Positions 37,671-48,860 of a stretch of DNA of 64,000 nt are shown here, in pieces. Each line of letters opens with the position of its first letter. Positions within the stretch are counted from its first letter, which is position 1. The stretch is from Bryum argenteum (lineage: Eukaryota; Streptophyta; Bryopsida; Bryales; Bryaceae). The notes beneath the pieces are model-generated. The model was not told where the DNA came from and searched no databases. It worked only from the letters and a program-made list of their open reading frames with translations. The stretch covers positions 8,760,012 to 8,824,011 of the forward strand of contig CM073330.1 in NCBI GenBank assembly GCA_037043015.1, in the 5' to 3' direction. A program made the translations under genes and the position numbers.

Positions 37671-38376
37671 CAAGGCTCAGATTGTCTCTGCTCTCCACTC
37701 TTACATTGATCAACTTTTCTCTTCTACTGTTGTGGAACTCGCATGCTAACATCAACCTCTTTGTTGGGTTCATCACGTAACCTGGTTTTGGGTATAAGTT
37801 TATTGGTAGAGAGAGATTTCGATGACAAGATTAGCATGCGAGACTTCATGGAAACATTCTGTTACTGTGATCATTGACTTGATTTCCATCATCTGAATGA
37901 GTTCGTTAGTAGCTGCTTATATCGAGGAAATGGAGGGCAGAGTCTAGTATCCAGACCTGAATCGATTATTTGTAGGACTATCAGGAATTTTGTCTGATAA
38001 GACAACGCTGCCATGAATACATAGAATATTGAGGGTGGAACCTAAAATGTTTCTCCTGCTTAAATAAGGCTACTCAATGGTAGTCACGCTTGCCCCGTTT
38101 CTAGAACAAATGGCCTCTTGAGCAAGTTCTAAATTGTCAAATCTGGTACAAACGTACAAACGTTTCTGATGTTTGCATGTGGAGCTCCAATCGTAGAGAG
38201 TCCATGAAATTGTGAAATATTAGTCCGTTTTGAGTGTGCCGAAAAAGCTCATTGAGCACAATTTTGTTGCGGAGGACGTGAGTAGTAGGCCGCTCTTGTG
38301 TATGCTATGCTCATATCATCGCCTTCTCGCAAAGCAGACCAAATGGGTGATCTACAGTGGTTAAAATGGGTGATCT

Positions 38377-39260
38377 ACAGTGGTTAGCAAAAGTGTTCAG
38401 ACAAGAAGGGTTATCTTAATTTAGTATCAAAACTTGTCAAATTTAGTGGGAGGTGCTTATTTTTTCAAGTAATTAGCCATTTGTAAACTAAAATTAGTAC
38501 CAAAATTTACATTGAGCCACTTGCAAGGCCAACATTTCATGATGTGGGAATCATGGGTGTCCAATTTGATATCCTCACAAGTTGTGTATTTAAAAAATCT
38601 AAACAGTCAACATGTATTTATGGAGACCTCTTGCATTTCAGTATTCATAGTGATTGATTAAGGTTGTCCTTGCTTAGCTATGGCTCGTAGAAGATCTTTT
38701 ACTGAAAGTGAGTTAGTTCTTTAGATGCATGAGAGAGGGACTATGTACCGTGAACTTTAAGTGATTTTAGGCATTCCTCGAAGCACTTGCCATGCTATTG
38801 TACAGATATTTACAATGAGAGGTCATTTGAGAGATGCTCTTTAACAAGGGTGAGCTTGAGTTCTTGATGAACATGATGATCGTATGGTCGTAAGGTTCTT
38901 GAATGCACCAACTAATGGTACAGTTGCAGGAGTGGGTAGAGAAATGCGATTGCAATAATTAAATTTGAATGATGATACAATTAGAAGATGCCTTCATAAG
39001 CAAGAATTGAGAGCATGAGTAAAAACTAAGAAGACAATATTGTCAAAGAAGCTTGTCGACATGCATGGGCAAAGAAGTGTAGGCATGCAAGTTGGTTGGA
39101 TTAGAGTTACGTGATTTTTTCAAATGAGTCAAAATTCAATTTATTTGGTTTAGATGCCAGGCAGTATTGTTGAAGGAAGAGTAAAGAGCATTTTTAAAAT
39201 CAAGAGCATTTTAAGAATCAGCACGTGCAACCTACTATCAAATTTAGAGGTACTTAGACA
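38377..39260 (+). mobile_element. Decayed Tc1-type DNA transposon
   Basis: The left end reads TA-cagtggttagcaaaagtgttc at 38,376 onward, the typical Tc1 TIR; a partial copy of the same end (ctacagtggttaaaatgggtgat) sits 24 bp earlier. Inside, from about 38,680, a frame reads ARRRSFTESEL, then a helix-turn-helix-like ILGIPRSTCHAIV, then DDTIRRCLHKQELRA and KKTILSKKL, as in Tc1 transposases. Further on, DARQYC and QPTIKFRG recall the middle of the catalytic domain. Several stops interrupt the frame. The rest of the catalytic domain and a right TIR were not found, so the element is truncated and inactive. Confidence 0.8.
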
Positions 39261-39969
39261 GCCACATCATGTGTTTATTTTTTGATTGATATTTTTGATT
39301 ACGAATGTCATGTTACATGTTTGGTGTAACTATGTGATTCTCACTTTATATTTTTGCAACTTGAATGTGAGTTACATAGGAAAACCAACTCATATTAGAA
39401 GAGGAAGCATCCTATCTAAATTGTTCTGCTAAGCATTGTATACCTTGTAAATAGTAGTGAGTCAAACAGTATGGTTTGTTGACTGCCATCGTTCGTAATC
39501 AACTGCAGGATTAATTGAGGCATGTCACTCTTGTTTCAAAGAAGCCAATGATCAAAATTTCCATTCAGTTTGTGGAGAAATTGGAATTTTAGCTTCATCT
39601 ACCTATTAATGATTTGATTCAATTAGTTTTATATTCGAGTGTCTTAAAGTCAATGATCAACACTGTCAAGATCAAAAAGAGAAGAAACAATCCTATCCAG
39701 ATCGTTACGAAACAACAAAAGAAACAACGAAAGTCGTACCTCATGGCTCGGCCATGGCGGAGAACGATCATCCCCATCCAAATTCCCAGCACGAGACAGT
39801 TGACTGAGACCAAGGCCGCACTCGCGCAACTGCCGAAGAAATTACGATGCAGACAGTGATGCATAAAATCGTCACCTAGTCTCCACATACACGCCATCCA
39901 TCGATCCATATAAAGCCTTCGATCGATCTAGTCTCCATGTCCAATCGAAAAGCTATATTTTCAGTAGTA

Positions 39970-40230
39970 GAAGTTCCTTGATCGATCGAACCCAGGTTGC
40001 AGTTGATCGATCGATATAGTCCAGTTTACAGTTCCTCGATCAATCAAGACCAGCTTCCAGTTGATCGATCGAGATACGTGCTCCAAGTTACAGTTGATTG
40101 ATCGATTTAGCCCAGCTCACAGCTCCTTGATCAATCAAGCCAGTTGATCGATCGATCGAGTCGAGGTTTCAGTCGATCGATAACGGCGAAGTCCAGCTAA
40201 TAAATCGACCGTTAGTCCAAATTCCAGTCT
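39970..40230 (+). repeat. GATCGATC-rich tandem repeat in the dirigent gene promoter
   Basis: About eight units of 21-33 bp run up to roughly 65 bp before the start codon. Each begins with ag(t/c)t or ag(t/c)cg and carries tgatcgatcgat or ctcgatcaatcaag, followed by a cca(g)-tt spacer. Units of the agttccttgatc type tend to alternate with units of the agttgatcgatc type. Confidence 0.8.
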
Positions 40231-40295
40231 GTGGATCGATTGTTCGATAGAGTCCATATTAAGAAGAACTAGCTCAAACTCTTTCGACCTCAGCC

Positions 40296-40793
40296 ATGGC
40301 GGTATCGAGAGTTTACAGTCTTGTACCACTACTACTCCTGCTACTCAGCATCACAGGCACACAAGCAGACGACGAGATCCTCACAAACTACGAGTTCGAG
40401 AACCGAGTCCCACCCAACAACACCGTAGTCGTGTCCGCAACGCCCTCAGGAAACCTCTCCACCTCCGAGTTTGGAACCGTACGCGTGGTAACCAACATCC
40501 TCCGGGCGAGCATGGCGATCGATTCTCCAGTCCTGGGCTCTGTGGTGGGCCTAGTGAACACGCTGAAAGACAACTCCATCTACCTCACCTTCAACTTCGT
40601 CTACGAAAGTGCAGATTGGAACGACACTCTCGGCGTGCAGGGTCGTCTGGATGCTGCGGGCAACGGGGAGCTTGTTGTCAATGGCGGTACTGGGGATTTT
40701 CGGTACGCGCAGGGGTTTTGTGAGACTACTCTTGTTGCTGCTGATGATCCTGCTAATATTGTCTTCAAGAATGTCATCCATCTCAAGCTTTGA
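40296..40793 (+). CDS. Dirigent-like secreted protein, single exon
   Basis: 165 aa without introns, as is usual for dirigent genes. Residues 1-24 form a signal peptide (SLVPLLLLLLSITGTQA), so the product should be secreted. Dirigent signatures follow: TVRVVTNILR, then GLVNTL, YLTFNFVYES, DTLGVQGRLD and the glycine-rich NGGTGDFRYAQGF. Putative N-glycosylation sites are NNT, NLS and NDT. Dirigent proteins steer the stereochemistry of phenoxy radical coupling or related cyclisations in the cell wall; substrate cannot be told here. The sequence is distant from seed-plant lignan dirigents, so dirigent-like is safest. A repeat-rich promoter lies directly upstream, and TA-rich 3' sequence follows. 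Confidence 0.88.
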   Translation: MAVSRVYSLVPLLLLLLSITGTQADDEILTNYEFENRVPPNNTVVVSATPSGNLSTSEFGTVRVVTNILRASMAIDSPVLGSVVGLVNTLKDNSIYLTFNFVYESADWNDTLGVQGRLDAAGNGELVVNGGTGDFRYAQGFCETTLVAADDPANIVFKNVIHLKL

Positions 40794-41175
40794 GCAAGCA
40801 AGCAGCTTCTTGAGACCTGGGATGATTCTGAATTTTGTAACTTTCTCTTACATTGTCTAAAAGATGTGTTGTACAATCTCATCTGCTTGTTGGTATATGT
40901 GCTTTTTCTTGGTTTTAGAATCTCTTGGACTTCATTGTGAATGAATGACAATTATTTTTGATTTTAATCATTAAGTGTCATAGTCATAGTGTGCTTTATG
41001 AATTAGTACATTTGATGAACAGCAAATAAGCTTTCAGAGATGTAATTGTGGTCCACATTTGCTTTTCCTATAGAGTACTGTACAATGTTGCTGGTACCGT
41101 ACGCAACCCAGTTTAATACCAATCAATACAAAATGAGGTGATAGTCCCCAAGATTACACCAAAATGGGAAGAAGC

Positions 41176-41459
41176 GCTTGATGTCAAAAGGCTCATGAAG
41201 CACATTCTCATCCGGTAATCAAACTATGAGGAGCAGGTCCCCTCTGGAATGCTATAGTCATATCATTGCCTGATGATTCGGCTACAACAGGATGAACTAT
41301 ACGCTGTTAAAAGAGGACAGCCAAACCATATGGTTTTCGGATCATTGTCGATGTATCAAAAATGTAGTGTATATTTTCCATATTTCGAGGAGTGTGTCCC
41401 AAACAGGTCTAGTCATTTGCTACTACTATAAAAGCTGCTTATTTGAACATTCATAATCT
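41176..41459 (+). repeat. Direct repeat, copy 1
   Basis: This block and the one at 41,708-41,986 are clearly homologous. Shared words include caaaaggctcatgaagcacatt, tcattgcctgat, aaaatgtagtgta, gtctagtca and ttatttgaacattcataa. Roughly four in five positions agree by eye. No coding function recognised. Confidence 0.8.
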
Positions 41460-41707
41460 CCCCACACCTTTACAATGCTGCACTAGAAAGTGAAGGGTGG
41501 TGAGTGATATCTCTCGTGCAGTAATTACTGAGCTCAAGTGCGTTCACCATTCTTGCTGATTTCAAAGGATGACTTATCAATCTACTGTAAATTCTTTTTT
41601 CAAAAATTGCTCCACACACCACAGGAGGAGGAGATACACATCATGAATGTGGACAACTGTATTGAAGATGCAGTACTCTTCATTGTGGTTGCAGGTAATG
41701 TTCAAAG

Positions 41708-41986
41708 ATGTCAAGAGAGACAAAAGGCTCATGAAGCACATTTTCATCCGGGATTCGGGTTCTGAGGAACAGGTTCCCTCGGGTATGCTTTAGTCATGTC
41801 ATTGCCTGATATGCGGTCGACAGCAGGATCACCTATACCCTGTTAAAAGGAGACAACCAAACCATACGGTTTTTGTATCAATTACAAAAATGTAGTGTAT
41901 TCTTCATATCTGGAGGAGTGTGTCCAAAACAGGTCTAGTCAATCATTTGCTACTACTTCAAAAGCTAGTTATTTGAACATTCATAA
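41708..41986 (+). repeat. Direct repeat, copy 2
   Basis: Second copy of the block at 41,176-41,459, same orientation. The 250 bp between the copies are single-copy. The order of shared words is the same in both copies, with small insertions and deletions. Confidence 0.8.
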
Positions 41987-42529
41987 CTAGGTTCAAATCG
42001 GACAAATATCACTGCTAGAATACCAACTATTCCATGATTATTTAGTTTTGATGTTCAACATATATATTACATACCCTTGATTGTTGAAAATAAAATATGA
42101 CTTCATCTTCGGAGCTTGCTTTGGTACCACATCAAAATGCGTAACAAAAAAACAGATGTTAGTTGTGAGAGAGATATCTTACAATTTCACTTTGGACCTT
42201 TTCACTTCTGATGTTAGTGGCTCATTTCAAGCCAGATATTTTCGTGCAAATATCGTCCGCAAGGTCTTGAAAACCATGTTCCGAAGCACCCCTGGTAATT
42301 CATCTCAGGACCGACCAAAGAGGTACACGGTGGAGATGCAGCATTTCATGTACCCAGGCTATACATTCATAGGGTCTGGGAAGAATTTTAACTTTAACCA
42401 GCTAATATATCCTAAATTACTCATATTCATAGCCTAGTCTACACAAATTTGTAGGCAATGATGAACATTGAGTCTTCATTTCAGTCGGAGCATTTCGACT
42501 TTTCGAGTAGCCTACTCTACACAAATTTG
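41987..42529. other. Stretch with an unrecognised open frame
   Basis: A plus-strand frame at 42,081-42,437 (118 aa) has a fairly normal residue mix in its middle (RPKRYTVEMQHFMYPGYT) but matches no family I know. The words ctctacacaaatttgta occur twice (about 42,437 and 42,515), the second touching the left inverted repeat. Confidence 0.25.
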
Positions 42530-42711
42530 TAAAATTTCTAGATGAAGGTTATAAAATTAAAATTTGGCTTTACAAATTTTACCACATACACATTACAGTA
42601 TAGGGAGCATCCAGTAAAAATCTTAGGCAGTAATATCAATTTAATTCCTTAAAATGAGCTGCCCAAAATCTCAGAAAACCAAATCGATTTTCCTAGATTT
42701 TTAGGGGTTAA
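42530..42711 (+). repeat. Left arm of a 182-bp inverted repeat
   Basis: It matches the reverse complement of 51,968-52,149 over its whole length, at roughly 85-90 percent by eye. Shared words are taaaatttctagatgaaggt, accacatacacatta, aaaaatcttaggca, aaaatgagctgccc and tttttaggggttaa. Similarity stops sharply on both sides in both arms. Confidence 0.85.
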
Positions 42712-43459
42712 ATAAAACCAAAATCAATCAACATAATTAACCCTCGAAGCTCCTTCTATGTTTTGGAGGCTTCAAACCTCAAAACTACAATTCTCTACCT
42801 TCGTGCACTAATTAGGTTTTATTTTATTTCATTTTATTTTATTTTTTATTATTTTTATTTTTTAAATTTTTTAACTTTAAATTTTTTTGCTTCAATCTTT
42901 AATAGTTTCAACAATAAGACTAATATAGGTTGGTAAGTTCGTAGGCTGGTAGGTTGGTACACCACATCCAAGTTGTTCATGAATTTTGTAGGAATATAAA
43001 TCCTACAAATAAAAAGTTAGAGATTCTTACTTATTATTTGGCTTTATGCTTTTAATTTACTAATCATCAACTTCAATTCCAATTTTGCTAATTTTGTAAT
43101 TATGAAATTGAGTTTAAATTAACTTCAAGTCACTTTAAGAGCAACTTCTAGTCAATTTAGAGTAACTTCAAAACTAATGTGTACATTAGTGATGATAAAA
43201 TAAAATTTGGAAAATTACAAATGCTTTACTCATACTTGATTGAGGTCAAAGTATATGTTAAATATTTAAAATCCAATATACCTTATTAACAAAGATCTGC
43301 TTAACTTTGTAAATTTCTTGTAAATATCATACAATGAATAATATAAATAGCCCTTAAAATTGCCTATACTAATTGTGGGCTGCTGACGTGGCCCAAGAAG
43401 TGAATTTGGTGAGTGGGCAGTAATTGCACCACCACTTTATCATTCGGAAATAACGTCTA

Positions 43460-43970
43460 GAGGAAAGGGGCATTTACGACCCCTGTACAACCCGCCGCCA
43501 CCGACCCTTGACCTCGCCTGCCCGTCCTCTCTCTCCCTCGTAGTGCGCTCGAGCTCTGTCGGTGGTTGGTTTTCGCGTTTTTGGTACTTGTTGTTTTCGG
43601 TTTGGTTTTAGTTGTTTTCGGTTTGTTTTTTGCGTTTCCGCCACCGTTCGCTGTTTTCGCAAGTACAATACATTTGCGCCGAAGCGAGCCGGAGCAATTA
43701 GTCGCGAGCGAGCGAGTATTCGTGAGTACAGTTGATTTGCGCCGGAGCGAGCAAGCCGGAGCATTTGCGGAGCGTTGGCGAGCGACCGAGCCGGAGCAGT
43801 TGCGGAGCGTTGGCGAGCGACCAAGCCGGAGGAGCACCGCAACCAGGCTGTTTCGTATTTCCGCCATCGTTTCCTCGCACCACCGCAACCAAGCGTGAGC
43901 TTCAGCGCCACCGGCCCACCGTCGTGGTGAGTTTTTTCGCAGAGTCTCATGAACCAATTTCTCGTTCAAT
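43460..43970. other. GC-rich island with 35-bp tandem repeat
   Basis: A sharply GC-rich block in an AT-rich setting. Two 35-bp copies (43,755-43,789 and 43,790-43,824) share gccggagca and ttgcggagcgttggcgagcg; looser copies lie to the left. Several frames stay open on both strands, which repeats and base composition explain. It may be a promoter or leader for the coding unit at 44.7-48.9 kb. Confidence 0.5.
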
Positions 43971-44699
43971 TGTAAGGATGCACTTCACGAAGTATCATGA
44001 AACTTATCTTTCTTGATTTAAACAATCTTTTTAGGACTAAATTCAATTATCACTAAATCTCTCAAAGTTAAATTCTTTGTTCAAGCCTACTTTTTAAAGT
44101 GGATTAAAGTTTTTTAGAGCCTCCGTCATAAAAAGTCAGCTTTTCATACATTATATGAAATTTCATATTGAATTTTTTACTTTTGGGCGCTAATTTTGTA
44201 AGGAGTTAAAAATTATGCATTAAAAAAAGTCTTGTAATGAGTTAAGACGAAGTATTATACAATCTTCAGTTTTGAATTTTCGTATATAAAATATTGAATA
44301 ATATTTAGGGATAAATTCTTCTATTTGGTAATAAATAATACCAAACTTTAATATTATTTTATCAAACTTCGGAACATATTCATTGGGAAAAATTGTCTGC
44401 TACAAAAGAAGTGACGATAAATGCATTCTATGGTTTTCATGCTTGCAATATATTATTTTACTCTATTTAGGTTAGTAGTCAATCTTTCAATGAAAGTGCA
44501 TCCAATACTGTTACTAAACATCTATATCAAGATAACTAATTTATAATATTAACAAAAAATAAAACTTAAACAAAAGTTAATAATTTTTATATATTGACTG
44601 CCCATTGGATTCGTTTGCTGTAGACAACAAGTAATTTAATTGTCGTCACCTCTTGAGCCTGAATCTCAAACATACCAATGATATATAACACTCCCAAGC

Positions 44700-47600
44700 A
44701 GGTCGGGTGAAATAAAAAGGCACGAAGAAGCCGAAAAGATTCCGATAAAGTGACTCACATCTTTTACATGGGCGCACGAAAGAAGCTATTTGACCCAGTG
44801 TTCGATGTTAACATCCGGGCAGATGTCAACGTCGGAAAGAAATATTGGCTAAAAAAAAAAGTTAGCCACATTACGTCAATGGTCCTTAAAGCTTCAGAAA
44901 CTGCCAAAAGAAAGCGGTTATGAACATCGCGTTGTTATTATTGGTTCGTTGCCTCCAGCTACCGAAAGTGCGTATACATTGTTGCCTTCGATAACTCTGA
45001 CGCATATATATGTGAATGAGACTAACCTCATTCTGTGAATCGTCAATGCATCTAGGAGCGTGACGAACTTATTCTTTTCCGACAAGGATGATCTATTTCA
45101 AACCCACGAGTTTGCCGAGAGTGTTGCTCGATATATGGAGGCTATGAAGGAGTTCCGAGATGCACCTGAGGTTATTGAAGGTGGACTGCTTTTCCATTAC
45201 GGCCCATGCCATGGCAAGAAACGGAGTACCCAAACCGATAGTTTAGCTCAACTCGAGCTAAACTGCCGCTGAACTACATATAGGAAGAGAGCATTGTTGT
45301 TTGCCGCCGCCTCCGGAAAAATCCAAAAGTCCAAAACAGCCGCGTCGCCTCCGGAAGAATCCAAAAGTTCAAAACAGCCGCGCAGCCAAAAACTCATAGA
45401 TGTAAACTAAAGAGAAATAAGAAAGATGTTTGTAAATGTTGTAGGATCACAAACTGCGCGCTTTCCCCTTCATCAATCCTGAAAACACCCGCGGCCGCGA
45501 TTCCGGATCTTCTTCGTTGGCGTTTGCTGTCAACAGCCCCGTGCAGCAAGAGTGGAGTCAGCTCGAAATATTACCGCTCGAAACAATTGCTTCTCTAAAT
45601 GACAAAGTAATCGTAGTCAAGAAGGTACTGAAAACCGTTCTAAACACACTCAGAGAGGTGAAGAAGAGTATAATTGCCAAAACTAGTTCACAACATCTAT
45701 CCCCAGGACAGAAGCGACCTACTCTATCGCCAATTGCATGTCCGTCTGCTTCAAGTGGCAAGAAGCGACCAAATCTGAAAGAGAAAGAAATCGAAGATAT
45801 TGCGGAAGTCGAGAACGTTGTGATTGTAACAGATCGTCTTGAATAGAGATTTGATGAAGAAGCAGTTTGCTAAGAATCATCAGAAGAAAATGCCTAAAGC
45901 AAAATGGTCGCTACTGTTCACCTGCAAAGTGAATTCATCAGTGATGAGGACAAACATATGACGACAGTTAAACCCTTGAAAAACAGGAAACAAACATTTT
46001 CTAATGGGACAAAGTCTTTATCACTTACCGAGACTGACCTTACACCTCAAATTGAAAAGATTCTGAAAAGAAAGCTTCAGGATGAGTGCGACATGGCCCC
46101 CTAGTGCGATTATGTCCGCGAGGTCTAAATCACAAAAAGATTGCGTCGTCACCTCAAAAGAGTAGCTGAAGGCAAGGAACGCACTCATATACATATGAAG
46201 CCGATACTTCACCAAAAAGGTAGACGTTAGAAGAATGGAATTTGCTCTCAAGGAATTAAAATGTAGACCGTTTTACAACAGTCTTGTTGACACATTTCTT
46301 CAGATGTTTCTTACTTCGTTGCACTCGGTAAAACAAACATTGACGTGGATGCCGATTTGTTCAAAGAAATTAAAATAGAAGATGCAAAGGATATGACTTT
46401 CTATATAATAAATGAGTATCAATCTTTGACGGCCGGTTGCAAACAACTTGAGAACCAAGAGGTGGATGACGCGGTGAAGTTTCAGTACAAGACTTGGACA
46501 TGTTTACTTGAACACTATTCAAATTTAATAGTCTCTCTTTAATCATTCATTTACCCTAACATCATTTTATATCTATCAAGGAGCTCAACAGACACTACAC
46601 TACTTTCAAAAATAAAGATCTAGATTTGACTGTTGAGCGATTACATAAATTCTGTACCTCCAAAGTCTCCAACCATTTTAAAAGGCTTTGGCTACAACTG
46701 TGGAATGGGAAGGACGAGGAACGTAAGGTTTACGGATTTCCACTCAACCGTCCAATGAAGGACGCTCCGCTCGATGTGCGGCTCCTAAGGGCTTCTCTTT
46801 GAGCTCGTGTATGAGGATTACTAGATCATTTATAACTGTATTTTCTTTCTTCTTGTTGTAATGTTCGCTTCATCTAAAACCTATTGCATGCATATGTTTC
46901 TCAGATGTCTATTTTTCTCGAGGAGTACGTGAAGAACTATGTTGCAAATCAGAATATCAAGATTCATTGGAGCGACCTTGTTCTGAAGCCTGCGGAATAC
47001 GACGAGAAATGGAGATCGTTGTTGTGGAAGAAAGATTTCACTCCTTACATCCTAGAAGATTCAAGCCCAATGTTCTTTGAAGGCTCTGAAATTGCAATGT
47101 TTGATGGTGGGAAGATCGCGGGCTGCTTGTTTTACAGTTTTGTATGATTTTAGAAAATATTTGGTTCTGTATTCTCATTATATTCGTCACCATTAACTAA
47201 TTATCATGCATATATGCAGGTACATGAAGCAAGAGCTTATCGCCAAAGGGGCACTTTTGGCTTTGCACCTTTCAAAGCATATTGAGTTTGAACATGATGA
47301 GAAGAAATCGGCTATTCTTACTCCTATTGCAAAACTTTGGACAGAAGACCAGTGCAAACGATTTGGCCCAGACATTTTGCTCACTGGTGGTTGGTTTCTT
47401 GAGTGCCGACCGAACTACTTTCCAGAGGGGGAAAAAGATTTTGTCTCTTTCTTGGACCCATCGCTTGCAGGAAAAAATACTATGGATATTGACGATGACA
47501 ACAAAGAGGAGGCATTTGAGCTAGTACCCGCTCCGAAGCCTAGGACAAAGAGAAATGTCCGGGGTCGCAGCAACACCGTTGTGGCGTCTCCACCTCCACT

Positions 47601-48860
47601 GTCCCCACCCATTACAGCACCTTCACCGGTAGCCGCAATTTAAATCGTTCAACGTGTCGAGCGTTATCCTTTTGCTTCGACGCAAGCCTCTTAGCCTACG
47701 GTTTCGAATCCGCCAACTCCGCGTCGTTCGATCATGGATGTTGACTCCGGCCACTCTTCCCACCGTTCTCACAATGTCATACACTTTATCGAGGATACTC
47801 CTATCCCGGTAAGTATCGGAGCGACCTCGTCTACACCATTTCAGTTGACTCTCCCTTTGTTTTTTGAGCAGAGGAGCTTCTCTGCATTGCTAAGCAAATC
47901 CCACAAACAGAAGTTTATGATGATGATGAAGCCTAAACATCCTCAGATCGAACTTTTGATTGCCAACGTTCCGGATAACTGCGTCGTTCCAATCATTTCT
48001 CCCAAGTCTATTCCGTTCTGGAACAAGCGAGAGTCGGACTACTTCGACCACTTTTTTGCTTTTACTGACATGCATTTTACAGAAGATGCAGTTCTTCTTG
48101 TCATCCATCTCAAGGAGGATGACCTTCAGAAGAAGTTTGCGGAGGAAGAGCAAGGACTATAGTTTTAGCCTTCATCGCACTTGGTGGGGCAAAAATTCCA
48201 TTCCACTGGCTTTTTCCATCTCTACCGTTCAAGAGGTATTCTCTTTCCTTGGTTGATTTAAGATTTTGACACGGACAAGTGAATTCATACTAAACATTAC
48301 ATTTGACTTGTTGTGCAGACCCGTAGCTTCTATATCAAGGTCTTTGACCGCAATGGGTCGAGCTTCCGCACTCATCCTTTGTAGTTCATAGAGACAGACA
48401 TTCTTCCCGAAGCGCACGATGAGTTGACGAATTTCACGACACGCGAAACGCAGTTTCTGCGGCCCAGTGGGCTTCCATGGCGAGGATTGCGTGAGAAAGA
48501 CATGTCTTTCATTCAGTGCTTCATCGAGTGTTTATCAGACGAGCGTGATATTGCTTGCAACTGGAGTCCTAGTACATGTTCATTATCACTCTCGTTCTTC
48601 GCTTTCCGTTAATGTTTAAATTCCACGATATAATTTTTGTATACCAAACTGCAGATGCTTCCGTTATTGCTTGCCAACGCTCGAATCGACAGCTTGCCAA
48701 CGCTCGAATCGACAGATTGCATTGGAGCCGGACAAGGAAATCTTTGATGTGGTTTTGAAGCCTTACTTAGCCGGATTACCGGAACCTCAGGAGCGTGAGG
48801 ATTCCACTACGGATTCTGATTTGGATGAAGATGCGGCGCCAACAAAAAAGAAGTCTTGAC
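44700..48860 (+). pseudogene. Decayed intron-bearing unit with methyltransferase-like motifs
   Basis: A series of plus-strand coding pieces with normal residue mix runs from about 45,060 to 48,860, separated by short introns of about 80 bp with plausible sites (for example before 46,905, 47,220 and 48,319). Pieces near 45.5-46.1 kb are Lys-rich; those at 46.9-47.6 kb hold WSDLVLKPAEYDEKWRSLLW and end in a Pro/Ser-rich linker. The piece at 47.7-48.2 kb (ANVPDN..., then YFDHFFAF, DAVLLVIHL) and a later one (VIACQRSNRQ; EKEIFDVVLKPYL-like) resemble the two halves of a beta-class N4/N6 DNA methyltransferase, with the catalytic motif before the SAM-binding motif. Clear DPPY and FxGxG cores are not seen. 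The unit looks broken, with perhaps half a dozen or more breaks. It lies between inverted repeats, so it could belong to a mobile element of unknown class. Confidence 0.45.
45308..45383 (+). repeat. 38-bp tandem repeat, two copies
   Basis: Copies at 45,308-45,345 and 45,346-45,383 share cgcctccgga(a)(a/g)aatccaaaag and caaaacagccgcg. They sit between two coding pieces of the decayed unit. Confidence 0.8.

Noticed and set aside
39619-39909. Minus-strand hydrophobic frame of 96 aa upstream of the dirigent gene
   Set aside because: Looks like a membrane protein only because the plus strand is rich in Lys/Arg codons; no family match.
43457-43969. Several overlapping long frames on both strands
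   Set aside because: GC-rich repeats keep stops rare in all frames; residues are Arg/Ala/Pro-rich and low-complexity.
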